A DNA stretch of 64,000 nucleotides from Azorinus chamasolen (lineage: Eukaryota; Mollusca; Bivalvia; Cardiida; Solecurtidae): assembly GCA_963576725.1 (NCBI GenBank), contig OY755244.1, positions 84,377,121 through 84,441,120 of the forward strand. The letters run 5' to 3'. Positions 22,361 to 34,700 of the stretch are shown one piece after another (position 1 is the first letter of the stretch; every line of letters begins with the position of its first letter). Position numbers and translations under genes: made by a program. The notes under the pieces are model-generated. The model made no database searches. It was not told the origin of the DNA and saw only the letters and a program-made list of their open reading frames with translations.

Positions 22361-22616
22361 TTAACCCTTTCCCTCATATAAATTTGTTTTCACGCATTTG
22401 CAAGCAGAGTAGACCCAGATCAGACGGCTCCTAGAGGAGCCGTCTGATCAGGGTCTTCTCTGTTTGCTTATGGAATTTAATAGACCTGTTTCTTTAGTTT
22501 CTAAAATAGCTACAATATTCCACCTTCCATATTTCATTATAACTATTTTGTCCATGAATATTCAGTAGGTATTGAAATTGATAATACACTGTCACATAGA
22601 ACAGGGAAAGGGTTAA
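22361..22616. mobile_element. 256-bp hairpin MITE with TTAACCCTTTCCCT ends (type copy)
   Basis: The terminal inverted repeat 'ttaaccctttccct' is present at both ends. A central hairpin 'gacggctcctagaggagccgtc' type core is flanked by 'gcaagcagagtagaccc' and 'gggtcttctctgtttgc'. Other members or remnants: 24429-24670, 9090-9165, 11085-11150, 12600-12660, 16545-16615, 18395-18450, 29255-29310, 56905-57020, 57285-57355, 60115-60185, 62220-62300 and 62480-62560. This is the commonest family in the window. Confidence 0.85.
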
Positions 22617-22633
22617 ACATACATTGGACTTGT

Positions 22634-22701
22634 TTTGTGTTTTGGTGGTGGTTGCGTCTTGCATGTGGCTTTGCCTGCTTGACTTTACTACTTTTCCATT
22701 T
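22634..22701 (+). mobile_element. 68-bp solo 3' terminus of the Naiad-type element
   Basis: 'gtgttttggtggtggttgcg' through '...ttttccattt' matches the last bases of the element exactly as far as I compared. It abuts the MITE at 22361-22616. It is the shortest 5'-truncated copy in the window. Confidence 0.75.
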
Positions 22702-23442
22702 GTAATTATTTGCATGAATATTGTACAAAGGACAAATGGATGGACATGACGGCAAAACTGCTTATTGGGTTAATCTCCCATCGGTATCATGATCATCTAC
22801 ACTCGCTTTATACAGAACTGAATGCAAGGTATTAAACTAGAATAATTGCAATGAAATAACCAAATCAGTTATTTCGGTAGAATATCCCACGTAAATCTTT
22901 GTACTAAAATGCGACTGCATTTATCAACATATGATGAAAGAGCAATGAAAATGACCATTGTTATGGATATAATTTATGCTCGTAATTATCCCTTGGGTGG
23001 TAATATTGATACGTTTCATCGCACACAAATCTTTCGAAATATTTCCGACCAACGACTTTTAAAAATTACTACAGATGACAAAGAAGATACGTTTTTATGT
23101 ACTAAATAGAACAACCAACAAATAAAAAATAGTTTTGAAACAAATACATATACTTCAACAGTTTTATGGACCTTGTAACCGTTAGCACTCTACTGACGAA
23201 CTAAGGAAAGTAACCAATCCGGTTAACCGGTTACGGATTTTGTAACCGGTTAATCACCATTTTGTAATCGGCAATGGTTAACCGGGTAATCGTTTCAGCA
23301 CTAGTGTAGACCCTGATAAGAGTTTGCGACTCCAATATTTTCACTGAAAGTTATCAAAAGTTGCAGCATTGGGCCTATTCAGTTATACAAACCGCAACCT
23401 TTCGCGCCAAATAAATTTCGTCTGCTCAGAATTCAGTGTTTA

Positions 23443-24308
23443 TTTAGCTCACATGAGCAAAGCTCAAGGTGAGCTTTTGGGAGACTTGAATGTCTGTCGT
23501 GCGTCGTCCGTCGTCAACAATTTACTTGTGAACACTCTGGTGGTCACAATTTAGTACAATCTTCATGAAACTTGGTAAGAATGATTGTCTTTATCAAATC
23601 TCGGACGAGTTCGAAAGTGGATCATGTGGGGTGAAAAACTAGGTCATATAGTAGGAAAACTTTGTGGGGAATTTAGTGGTCACATTTTCAGCCCAATCTT
23701 CAGCAAACTGTCAGAATCATTGTTCTGATAAAATCTCGGACGAGTTCGAAAGTGGGTCATATGGGATCAAAAATTAGGTCACCAGGTCAAATAGTAGAAA
23801 AATTTGTCCAATCTTCATGAAACTTTGTCACATTTTTAGCCTAGTATTCATTAAAAATAAGTCAGAATAATTGTCCTGATAAAATCTTGGAAGAGTTCGA
23901 AAGTGGATTAAGTGGGGTCACTAGGTAATATCTTAGAAAAATCTTGTTAACACTCCAGCCTAATCTTCCTCAAACTTGCTCAGAATGTTTTGTTTTGATG
24001 ATATCAAGGTTGAGTTTTATCATGGTGGGGTGGGATAAAAAAAAAAGTAGGTCACTAGGTCAATTCTAAGAAAATTCACTCTTGAGGTCACATTTTTAGT
24101 CCAATCATCATTGGTCAGAACGATCGTCTTGATAAAATCAATATTCTAAATCTATGAAAATCTTGTTCTTCAGAACCACTGATCATGATCCACTATCAAC
24201 ACTGTTCCCCTAGGTCAATATCGGCCCAGTCCTGGGGCTACCCAGCTACAATCTTAAATATATGGTAATCAGGTGAGCTATTAGAGACCATCCTGGCCCT
24301 CTTGTTTT
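23443..24308. mobile_element. Non-autonomous element with tandem core repeats, 'AGCTCAC...GTGAGCT' ends
   Basis: Begins 'ttagctcacatgagcaaag' and ends near 'aggtgagctattagagacca' plus 'ccctcttgttt'. Inside are about five diverged units of about 125-160 bp containing 'aatctcggacgagttcgaaa' and 'ggtcactaggtcaa'. The head, tandem core and tail layout resembles the bivalve 'pearl' elements, often treated as Helitron-derived. That parallel is from memory of the family's structure and not from alignment. Confidence 0.6.
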
Positions 24309-24833
24309 AATTCCTTTACAAAACTATAATCAGTGTCAAACAGTTTGGATCCTGAGGAGACTATATGTTACTAGACGTCTACTAAGGATTAAAATAGCCA
24401 AAGGTTATCACGGATTCGTGCGAAAGTGTTAACCCTTTCCTTCATACAAACGCATTTTCACGCATTTGCAAACAGAGTATACCAAGATCAGACAGCTCCT
24501 ATAAGAGCCATCTGATCAGGGTCTGCAATGTTTGCTTTTGACATGATATAGATCAGATTCTTGTTGTTTTCAAAGCAAAAACTTCTTGAAAATTTTACAA
24601 TATAAAAAATCAGCTAATAAATATTCATGATGTCATTATTTCTTACTTGGATATCAAACAGGGTTGATGTCTGCTCGAAGTTGGATCTCGTGCAATTTTG
24701 ACTATTTCGGATTCGATCAAGCATTGGGGAAACTATACGGATTGAATCCTGATGTTACTGAGTTACTCAGGCGTCTCATCTGGATCCAAAAAGTTTACAT
24801 ACCAGTCACGTCTTAAATAGCGGGATCCGGGTA

Positions 24834-25724
24834 AAACTGTACAATATATGCTGCGATGTACTGAATAACTGTACAATGTACGCTGCGATGTACTGAATAA
24901 CTGTACAATGTACTCTGCGATGTACCGATTTACTGTACAATGACGCTGCGATGTACCGATTTACTGTACAATGACGCTGCGATGTACTGATTAACTGTAC
25001 AGTATACGCTGCGATGCACTGATTAACTGTACAGTGTACGCTGCGATGTACCGATTAACTGTATAATATACGCTGCGATGCACTGATTAACTGTACAGTA
25101 TACGCTGCGATGCACTGATTAACTGTAAAATGACACTGCGATGCACTGATTTACTGTACAATGACGCTGCGATGCACTGATTAACTGTACAATGACACTG
25201 CGATGTACTGATTAACTGTACAATGACGCTGCGATGTACTGATTAACTGTACAGTGTGCGCTGCGATGTACCGATTAACTGTATAATATACGCTGCGATG
25301 CACTGATTAACTGTACAGTATACGCTGCGATGCACTGATTAACTGTACAATGACACTGCGATGTACTGATTAACTGTACAATGACGCTGCGATGTACTGA
25401 TTAACTGTACAGTGTACGCTGCGATGTACCGATTAACTGTATAATATACGCTGCGATGCACTGATTAACTGTACAGTGTACGCTGCGATGCACTGATTAA
25501 CTGTACAATGACACTGCGATGTACCGATTAACTGTATAATATACGCTGCGATGCACTGATTAACTGTACAGTGTACGCTGCGATGCACTGATTAACTGTA
25601 CAATGACGCTGCGATGTACTGATTAACTGTACTATGTACGCTGCGATGTACTGATTAACTGTACAGTGTACGCTGCGATGTACTGATTAACTGTACTATG
25701 TACGCTGCGATGTACTGATTGCGC
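24834..25724. repeat. Minisatellite/satellite array, unit about 32 bp, about 28 copies
   Basis: Units contain 'gctgcgatg(t/c)actgatta' and 'actgtaca'. Variants alternate (GTGTACGCTG versus ATGACACTG) and form higher-order blocks, for example near 24990-25120 and 25240-25370. Non-coding. Confidence 0.93.
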
Positions 25725-25774
25725 CAGGGAGATTTTGTTTCTGCTTTTGACTATTTTGCATTGAAGTGTCTGAT

Positions 25775-26068
25775 CAGTCGGGGGAGACGACCCTAAACTT
25801 AATTTTGCCATAATTCTGCCCCTTTTTCGACTTACAATTTTCATTGTTGGTTAAGTTTTATGTTAAGGTCCATATCTCAGAAACTGTCCAAGATATTTGG
25901 TTAAAACTTTGTATGCATCTTAACTATTATAAGGGGGACCCATTTCACAAGGGCAGGTAACACTAAACTTTATTTTGCTATAGTTATCTCCCCTTTCCGA
26001 CTTAGACTTCCACTACACTATCCAGCATTAAGCAAGTGGAGCGCGCTGTCTGCGGACAACTCTTGTTC
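25775..26068. repeat. Dispersed repeat with two internal sub-units
   Basis: Two related halves each contain 'taaactt(a/t)attttgc(c/t)ata' and 'cccttt.cgactta', ending with 'gcgctgtctgcggacaactc'. Similar endings are common in mollusc non-autonomous elements. No coding potential. Confidence 0.5.
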
Positions 26069-26179
26069 TATGTTTACATTTACCAATCCAATGAGTTGGT
26101 GCAGGCAAGAAGTATGTAAAATTCTTTAGGTGAAGTAATCCTTATGACTTGTATGTAAATCTACTTTACTTGCGCTTAG

Positions 26180-26385
26180 GAGATGGAGAGTCCAGGGATT
26201 CCGCTATAACGGCGGACAGTCTTGAGCCTGTTATACTGGGAGACAATACTGTAGTGAAAATGTCCATACCATCACCATCTGTGATCAAGAATGGTAGCTA
26301 CAGTACAGCCAGCAACCGACTCGATTTAATTCTCGATAAGATTCGACAGGAAGTAGGTCTGGATCTACACTGCAGTGTGATTTAG
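26180..26385 (+). CDS. Orphan exon-like reading frame, function unknown
   Basis: An AG acceptor at 26178-26179 is followed by an open frame to TAG at 26383, about 68 residues with balanced composition (begins DGESRDSAITADSLEP, ends KIRQEVGLDLHCSVI). Unlike nearby DNA it is free of low-complexity sequence and of the MITE families. It looks like the last coding exon of a gene, but I found no partner exon upstream in the window and do not recognise the protein. It could be a retained fragment of a disrupted gene or a chance ORF. Confidence 0.3.
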
Positions 26386-26793
26386 GAATAGAAACTTCGT
26401 GTTTAGAAGAAGTTAACTGGTTAGTTAATCTGTTTCGTAGTTTGCCATCTAGCCTGTTTGTAAATCAGATATTGATAGATTAATGTACAGATGAGACTGA
26501 GCTCGATAGAGTTAGAATGTTTCTATTTGGAATTCTTTTGGCATTGATTGTACTTCAACAAGTATGGTTTGAACGCGCAACGGAGAAAAGCTATGTGTAT
26601 TATTAGCCCATGATATACATATGCTAGTTTCTGTTATGGACGAGTAAGATTACTCATAGGCCAAATATCTTATAACCGAGCAAGTATTGTCAAGCAAACA
26701 ATTGTCCACCGCCAGGCACTGCTCTTAGCATTCCTACAGTCATCACTCTTGAAACACGTTTCAAGCCTTGTAAATGCATACTAGTATGCAGGA

Positions 26794-27069
26794 TTTGTTT
26801 GATTTGGTTTTAGTCGGATTTTACGTCGCTTTAACAGTATTTCAGTCATGTCACGACGTCTAGCTAATTACAGGTGAAGGAAGACACCAGAGGTTCTTCT
26901 GTGCACGGAACAAATTACATCCTGGTAGAACAACCGACCTACCACAAGCCAGCTGGAAGGCTTCCTCACATAAAAAGTCCAAATGCCCAGACCGGGTATT
27001 CAAACCACAGTGATGTGGGGCTAAGCGATTGTCAGTCGAATACCATAACCACTGGGCCACGGAAGCCAA
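26794..27069 (-). mobile_element. tRNA-derived SINE
   Basis: On the minus strand the 5' head carries an A box 'gtggcccagtggttatgg' and a B box-like 'ggtttgaatacccgg'. A conserved body 'ccagctggcttgtggtaggt' and 'ttctaccaggatgt' follows, and a tail 'gacatgactgaaatactg' leads to a short A-rich 3' end. The head-body-tail order is that of mollusc SINEs. A relation to the Meta-domain SINE superfamily is possible but is from memory. Confidence 0.75.
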
Positions 27070-27189
27070 TATTATACAGATACCGGGGAGATCTGCAGAG
27101 TTCTACATACAAGGCTCAGTAACATTTGATAAAATATTAATTTTTAGAAAGACGATTTAGTTTAACTGGGGATCTGCTTCCAATACAAG

Positions 27190-27990
27190 AGGTGGTGGTT
27201 TGAGAAATCCACATTGAAGTGGTGTCATTTTCCTTCCTTGTTTGATGGGTGAGAGTTCATAAAATGCATCCACACAAGAAATTTGGAAACCGTAATTCAG
27301 TTGGTTGAGGAGATATCATCCATGTAACTTTAGAGGCATACTTTTACTTAATAGAGGTAAATGTGACAAAGACATCAAGGTAGTACGAACCATTCCATCT
27401 GAATATACATCTAAACAAGCAAATTGGAAACACTAAGTTAAGCCGTTAAGGATATATCCTCCAGGCAATGTTTTTGATAAACTTTTAATAACTTTGAGGT
27501 TATGATCAGGGTCAACGTCATAGAGACATCATAGCAGTATGAAACACTCTGCCTTCCCAAGATGCAATCCATTGGGTTGACGATACCGGTATACCGGTAT
27601 CATCCTGACAAATGTCGGACCACTTTTAACTAAAACTTAGGTCGAGGTCACAGAGCCACGAAAGCAGTATTTGATACGTTCCCAATATTATCCACATAAT
27701 AAATTTGGCAATCCTAACCAAGGTGGTTGAAGATATATCATCTGGACAATTTTCAGACAAATGTTTACTAAAGTTGAGGTCATGGTCAAAGTCAAGGTCA
27801 CATAGACACCGAAGTAGTATGCGACACTCCGCCCTCCCAAGATGCACCTAACTTTGGAGATCCTAACCCAAGGGGTCGAAGGGGTATATCATCTGGACCG
27901 ATTTCCAGAGTGCTTGAGGAGATATCGTCCGCTAAAAATCCGAACAGAAGAAGATACAGACGGTAGGACGGACGTAAGGGCAAACAGTCA
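27190..27990. repeat. Diverged tandem repeat, unit about 180 bp, about four copies
   Basis: Recurring phrases: 'gatatatc.tc..g.caat', 'gaggt.atg.tca..gtca', 'acatagacaccgaagtagta', 'ccctcccaagatgca' and 'aatttgg.aatcctaa'. It ends in 'gaagaagatacagacggtag'. It resembles the core of the tandem-core elements elsewhere in the window. Non-coding. Confidence 0.6.
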
Positions 27991-28339
27991 TTATGCATCG
28001 ACAACATTTAGTATACTGTATTGGGATATTTATATCCATGACTTATATATTATATATATTAATAAATAAAGGGTCATTCAAATTATTTTGTGCATTTTCA
28101 TATTCTAACCCCCACCTTTCACAATAACCAAACGTTATATATTACTGTAAAGAGTATAGATAATAACGTGTTTCGTTACACTATACATTTAAGCGTTGAT
28201 CTCATTGCAGCAATATAGGATGCTATTAACTTGTAAATATGATTATTCATTTGTCTAATACTGCAGCTAAATTCTGTACGTAAGCATTTCTTGCTGACGA
28301 TGGCGCTGATGTCCTCCGTGTACTCGTTTAGACGAAATT

Positions 28340-28530
28340 TCGGACAAAATCTGAAAGTAGGAGATCCTTCGAAAGCAAAAGCAGCAATGCTAAAACAGAA
28401 AATTGCAGGGGTTTATTTAGTCTGTTCATGAGCAGTAATTCAAAGTGCAACACTCCACCTAACCCTAAACCTAACCCTAACCCCCCCCCCCCCCCCGAAG
28501 CACCGGCTTAAGCGGTGTTCAATTTTCAAA
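28340..28530 (+). repeat. Dispersed repeat ending 'gcaccggcttaagcggtgtt', copy 1
   Basis: Contains 'gaaagtaggagatccttcg', 'gtgcaacact' and 'gcaccggcttaagcggtgtt' in order. The same series occurs at 35475-35630 (opposite strand) and 44525-44700. In this copy a telomere-like CCTAACCC/C-tract stretch replaces the 'actcacgcccctagcac' part. Confidence 0.65.
28457..28496. repeat. Short interstitial telomere-like repeat plus C16 tract
   Basis: 'cctaaccctaaacctaaccc' continuing into a run of 16 C. About four CCCTAA units, one of them variant. It is embedded within the repeat above. Confidence 0.75.
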
Positions 28531-30510
28531 ACAAATAACATCGAAACTAATGATCCCTAAGGATCAGAAATATAACAACGTTCAGGCCAAGTTAAGATTT
28601 ATGTCTCGGGAATCAGATAATACATTTTCTGTCGGAATCCCATCGATGTCAACCTCGGTCGTTTGTAGACAATATGGCTCAACGTCGATAGTCACGACGA
28701 GACAGCTATTAGAACATCTGAAATAATTTATGTCGCCGCCGTGAGTTGTTAGCTATTTCTGCTGAAAAGTTGGCCTAAACTTCAAGCATCGATACATTAT
28801 CTAAGATGTTGCTACTTTTTATAACATCCTTATTTTTCTACTGAACTAAATATTGACATATTTTTACTCCACAAACAAAATGTTAAAATTTCCCATCTAT
28901 CCTTTCACAAAATACGTGCAAGTTATGCTCGTCTTGCCGGAATTAGGCGATGATGTCCGATTGATAAAATAGTTCCGATTGCAACTTTGGTGAGTACGAT
29001 ATGATGCGAGTTTGTCGCATTCTGATTGGTTATGAAATCTACACCTGTAACAACATGTCCTGTAAGGCTGAAGTAAATAGTAATACTATCCGACCTTGGT
29101 GTACTTTGTACTTCTAATCAAGGTAGGCAGCATTGTTTATTACTGGTTAACGTTCACATCGTCGATTTGCCACTGTGGTTAACAACTGGTATTTCTACTG
29201 AAATGATTGAGCTTTAACACTTCGCTTGCTATTCACGTCAATATACCTACCTGTAAATAGTGAAGGAGCCGCAGGAGCTGTCTCATCAGGGTCTGCACTA
29301 TTTACAAGTTGATTGTGCAACCAGTGCACTCCACAGCAATGATTGCACAGCGAAATATGTGTACACAGTGAAGATATATGTAATTATACAACAGGGCATG
29401 GGTAAAGAAGGAGAAATATATTTTAAAATTCAGCAGGAGAAGGGTTTAAAATAGAGTCGCTTCAAGGTAAGTCTCATGTACGCCTCAACATAAGTCTCAT
29501 GTACAATTTGAAGGCTGTTTACCGTCCTGCAAATTGTGTTTTATCACAAACTAACAGACAAGTGCAAAACATCTGAGTAATATAAGTCTTGTTCCGTTAG
29601 ATCTATATAATGAATAATTTGCTGTTATGTTTAAGTAAATGACACTTTAAGCAGACTTCAGTCTTCAAACAGACCACGCACAGCCCTGTTAAATAGGAAA
29701 CTTTTACCCAAGATCAAATTCATGCAACTCTGCATTTGGCTAATATTTTGTGCACTTCATTGTTGCCTGAAAATTGTGCAATTAATTGGGCGAATATTGA
29801 TATTTCAATATATCATAGATGAAGCAGACGAACTTGTATGGCATTATCAGGGTAAACATGGTTGAATAGCTGCACTATACCCAGTGAGCAACTTACCCGG
29901 CAGTATGACATCTGCTTTAAATATGTATATTTGTTAGATTGATTAACGACCCGTGTAAACAGTAAAGATCCAGATGAGGCAACGCGTGACTCATCTTCCC
30001 ATCAAGATCCAAGGTGTTTGACACTTTGTAATTGCCTCCTGCGTAAGTGTCTTAAAGGAAATTAGAGAAAAATCAGTTAAAACTTAAATGTAAAGACGGT
30101 CTATCGGATATTAAACTCTAAATATCAGTTGAATAAATTGAAAAGCTATTCAATGGTATTGGGTAAAATATTTCCTGTGTACATGCTTGCCAGTTAATGG
30201 GTACACATTTGATCTAAACAGCCTCTACAAGCAACTTCTCAATGATTGGAAACACTTCTGAAAGAGTGTTAATTGTCTCAGGTAAAAACTCACCTCTCTA
30301 AACTTCCGAATGTCTAAACTAAACATGAATTTGAAATTACATCTTCCATGAAGCCAATATAAACGTTGTTAAGTTTGTAACAGAAAATTTGGAAACTTGG
30401 CGTAAGAGAAAACATGGGAAGCGTAATACGAACTTGGACTAGGACACATTTTGTTTTAGGAGCTTTCTGTATTTGGACCTGCATTAAGGTACATGTACCA
30501 CCTGCCTTGT
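28531..30510. other. Intergenic DNA with scattered MITE remnants
   Basis: A hairpin-MITE fragment lies at 29240-29310, and a 'gatccagatgaggc' / 'catcttcccatcaagatcc' remnant at 29965-30015. A tract of mixed composition at 28580-28900 shows no convincing frame. Confidence 0.45.
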
Positions 30511-30710
30511 AACACACCCATAATCGGACACAAGTAACACACCCATAATCGGACACAAGTAACACACCCATAATCGGACACAAGTAACACACCCATAATC
30601 GGACACAAGTAACACACCCATAATCGGACACAAGTAGCACACCCATAATCGGACACAAGTAACACATCCATAATCAGACACAAGTAACACACCCATAATC
30701 GGACACAAGT
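30511..30710. repeat. 25-bp minisatellite, 8 copies
   Basis: Exactly eight 25-bp units that begin 'aacacacccataatcggaca'. There are only three or four point differences across the array. It can be read as an open frame on the minus strand (a repeated CVRLWVCYLCPIMGVLLVSD-like peptide), but this is a by-product of a repeat length not divisible by three. Confidence 0.97.
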
Positions 30711-31289
30711 TCGACATATTCAACTTTACAACCAGCGGAGAAGAGTAAACACGGTACAAATGAACATATTGTTAGATCTATTTGTATTATGTTTCCTATG
30801 AACTATGTATTTTACCATTCATTCAATATACATATAGTTATACGCTTTTCAACGCCTTTACAACAGAAATAACCCTGATCAGACGGTTACATATTTCAGA
30901 TCTTACCATAACCCTGATATACATCTTCACAAAAGAAAATAATAACCATTCGTGTTATAAAATTCCATGACCAAAGAGCAGATTTGATTGAGATGCGACG
31001 CCACGTGTCTCATCAAAATCCAGGATGTGTGACTTTTGGTCACTAGTTTCAGATCGGGGGTTTACAAAGACAATGCGTTTACAGCACGACACACTTTAAC
31101 GTGTAGACAAATGATCAAACATCGTATTTGAGATGTTGGGCTGATTTAGGTCTATAGGGTCTGTACGACAGTAATAACATTTTTGTCATGAAACGGTTCA
31201 AAAATATCAAAATCAGAGCAGCATTTATAGAGAAAATAAATCTGAGTAAAGTCTATTGTTTGGCTTTCATCGATAGTTTATTATTCAAA

Positions 31290-31668
31290 GTGACTCACAG
31301 TATACACTGATCAGATGTTATACCCCTGTTCAGTGATCAGATTTTATACCCCTGATCAGTGGTCAGATGTTATACCCCTGATCAGTGATCAGATGTTTTA
31401 CCCATGTTCAGTGATCAGATGTTATACCCCTGATCAGTGATCAGATTTTATACCCCTGATCAGTGATCAGATGTTATACCCCTGATCAGTGATCAGATGT
31501 TATACCCCTGTTCAGTGGTCAGATGTTATACCCCTGTTTCACTGATTGGATGCTATACCCCTGATCAGTGATTAGATGTTATACCCGCGGTTATTGATCA
31601 GATGTTGTACCCCTGATTTAGTGATCAGATGTTATACCCCTGTTCAGTGATCAGATGTTATACCCCTA
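31290..31668. repeat. 26-bp minisatellite just upstream of PARP3 copy 2, about 14 copies
   Basis: Units 'gatcagatgttataccc' + 'ctgatcagt' with variants (GTTCAGT, GGTCAG). The array ends about 100 bp before the first coding exon, in the presumed 5'-UTR intron or promoter region. The dyad 'tgatcagtgatca' recurs in many units. Confidence 0.92.
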
Positions 31669-31768
31669 TTTCAGCAGCTGCTTGTGATGTATACTATTTG
31701 CAAGACCGGAAACATACTTTCTCTGAGACTCAACACTTCTTGTACGGATATTTTCTCTCTATTATAGG

Positions 31769-34700
31769 ATGCCACCAAAAAGGAAGGCAACAGCAAGCCC
31801 CTCCAAAGGGGGCAAAAAATCTAAAAAGGAGGAATCAGCTGTTCCAGCCACCATGAAAGATGCTGCAGCTGCCCTCAAGTCTAAGGACAAGAAAATAGGA
31901 GGAAAGAAATCTCACACAGTCGACATCCATTGCACCGACCAGCTATATAATTCAAAGGTAACAATGAAACGAGTGAGTTTTGCATACAAGATCTTAGAGC
32001 GTTTGAATTGCAGCCAAGTAATTATGATCTACTAAAATCGCTGTCTGCTAAACTTCTAACAGTTATTTCGTATTAGTTTTACTGCCTTCTCTTATAACTC
32101 TTTCCTAATTATTATTCCAATCAGTGCGTCAAGTAATTTGGATCCTGTTCAGCTGTTTTATCAGGATCCAAAATTTGGATATGAACTGTGCAAAGAGATA
32201 AGGATTAAATGTTCAGTAGGACTATAAATACTAAACACTGCAGGTCCTGATCTGATATTGCATTCAGATAACTAGGAGACAATTTAAACCATTGTCCAGC
32301 TAAGCATGGCCTGACTTGCGATTCCACACGGTTTGAATCCAAATGAGGCACCGAGCCACTCGGCGTGTCACCAGAATTTAATCGGATTGACCTTCGGTCG
32401 ATTGATTTCGAAAGCTTTAATAAGTTGAAAGTTATTACGAAGCCCAGCATATCAGACTTTGAGCCGACAAAGAAAAGCTCAGTCCATGAGCTAATGTCCC
32501 TCAAATAGGGCGTGTCGAATTTCAGTTACACTATAGTCGGATGTGTTTCCGACCTTCACAGCTAGCTGACTTTGCATAAAAGAATGGAATGTACTGTAAA
32601 ACCTCTCTATAACGGTCACTAAATTGCGTTAATTAGTATGTATTTAGGACAGGTGGTTGCTTAAAGCAAGGTGAAAGTGAAACAGAACGCTCCTATAGGA
32701 GCGTTCTGTTTTACTTTCACCTTGCCTTTAGCAGCTACTTGCCTTTAACACAAAATACTTGATGTAATTTAGTGGCCGTTATAGAGAGGGTTTACTGTAT
32801 CTGCAACAGAAATGCCGGGCGAATTAAAGTCCACTGATTTATTTTCGTTATTTGCTGTTTTGCGTTTGAATGCTGAATGTTCACGGTTAACGGCAGAGTC
32901 AATTGAATAAAAAAAAAAGCATGAACTTGGTAGAGGATTGTTGGTAGTAAACGGTGCAGATCCTGGTCAGAGGGCTGTAAGATTCCTTTGATCTGGATCT
33001 ATATTGTTTCAAAATGACTGCACTTGTTTCTCGCAAGTGTTAATATTCCGCCTGGTCTGCTTACTGCACCAACATGGAAACGTCCATGTCTTTTCGACAT
33101 AATTTTAGGTTATATTAACTTTGTATTTGCTTGATATTGCTCACCTCAATTGTCAATGCAGACACTGCTATAGTCTATATGCCTTGATAGAACGATCAGC
33201 ATTTAAGTACTGACGTACTGGCTTCATACATTACTTGTTCGTTCGAATATTAAATTATTCGACACCATTCTCTTTTCCAGGTTGTGGACGATTATGATTG
33301 TATGTTGAATCAGACCAACATCGGACACAACAACAACAAATTCTATGTGATTCAGGTTGTTCAGGAGGCAAAAGATTACTATGTTTGGAACAGATGGGGC
33401 CGAGTGGTATGTACAGAAGTAACCCGCTTTATAGTGGCCACTATATGAACGCACACGATTGTCTTTAACCCTTTCGGCGCCAAATTTTTAATTGTCGTCT
33501 GCAATCCAACTTTGTTAACTCATTCAGTGAAATAAGGAAATAAGGTAAATAAATGTTAATTTCAAAGGAATAAAGCACATATATAGAAATAGAGATTGAG
33601 ACAAACAGTGAAGTCCCTGATCAGACGCCGTCTTGAAAAGGCGGCGTCTGATCTTGGACTGCACTATTTGTCGTGATGCATTTTTGCGACATTGGCGGTG
33701 TAAGGGTTAAAAGCAGATGGGTGCTTACTTCAGGATGGGAATAGTACAGAAACGTCCTATGACACAACTTGTCCTGCATTGAGCTACCACGTATTGCTTT
33801 GTTTTAGTATGGTCGTTTTGTGGAGAGAAGTAGGGGAATAAGGGTACCACCAGCTTTACAGCAATGACATAGTTACTATATCACATTGAACTCCTAAATC
33901 TAGAGACGGAAAGTAACCTGCATTAAGTTGTAAACTTGAGAAATTATCAAGATTAGAAAGTGGACGACATGAATTTGAAGTAATTTGCATGGTCCCGTGA
34001 AGTTAGAGATATTGAAGTTCAACTGTAGAAACTGGGTCCATGCTTATAAAGCTTTTAGTTGAGTCTGAGTTTCGTTCTCAGGCTTTTGATTGGTCAGATT
34101 TGAGTTCTCAAGCTTTTGATTGGTCAGATTTGAGCCAAAGGCTCAAATCTGACCAATCAAAAGCTTGAGAACGATCTCAGACTCAACTAAAACCTTTATA
34201 AGCATGGACCCAGATTTGTCGAAATTCAGAACTTGGATTTTGTTCCTTTGAGGAAAGCACATGTTTGTGATAGATTTCGCAAAATTAACCATCATTTTAT
34301 GCGCCATAAAGATCAAATATCTGGAACATGTATTTCGCTTGTCTCTCAAATATTTCAAACTTAGCTAAAACTTCTGACCTGTGACTGTTACGTTTGAGTC
34401 ATGTCTATTTCATTTGATATCTTTATCTGTAGCCTGCAATGGGCAACTTGATACCCACATTTTGTATCCAGATATAAAACATCTTCATATCAGCTGAAAT
34501 GTAAACATTATGCTCTTGACTTTTGTTTTTGCATCTTTTAAGAATATCAGCATTCTTGATCAGCATCCTTGTATTTGTTTCTTTTCCTAGTATGTTTTTG
34601 AAGACACCAACGTTTTGTTTATTCTGAGTACCTTGCTTTTAACTTTTGATCCGCTTGCTCATTGTTGTTTATTAATGATTAATGATGGAGGAATTATTTA

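Noticed and set aside
23443..25724. CRISPR array
   Set aside because: The repeats are head-to-tail satellites without unique spacers, in a eukaryotic genome.
30314..30759. Minus-strand ORFs with repeated Cys-Val-Arg-Leu-Trp peptides
   Set aside because: A 25-bp repeat read in all three frames in turn; open only because the unit lacks stops.
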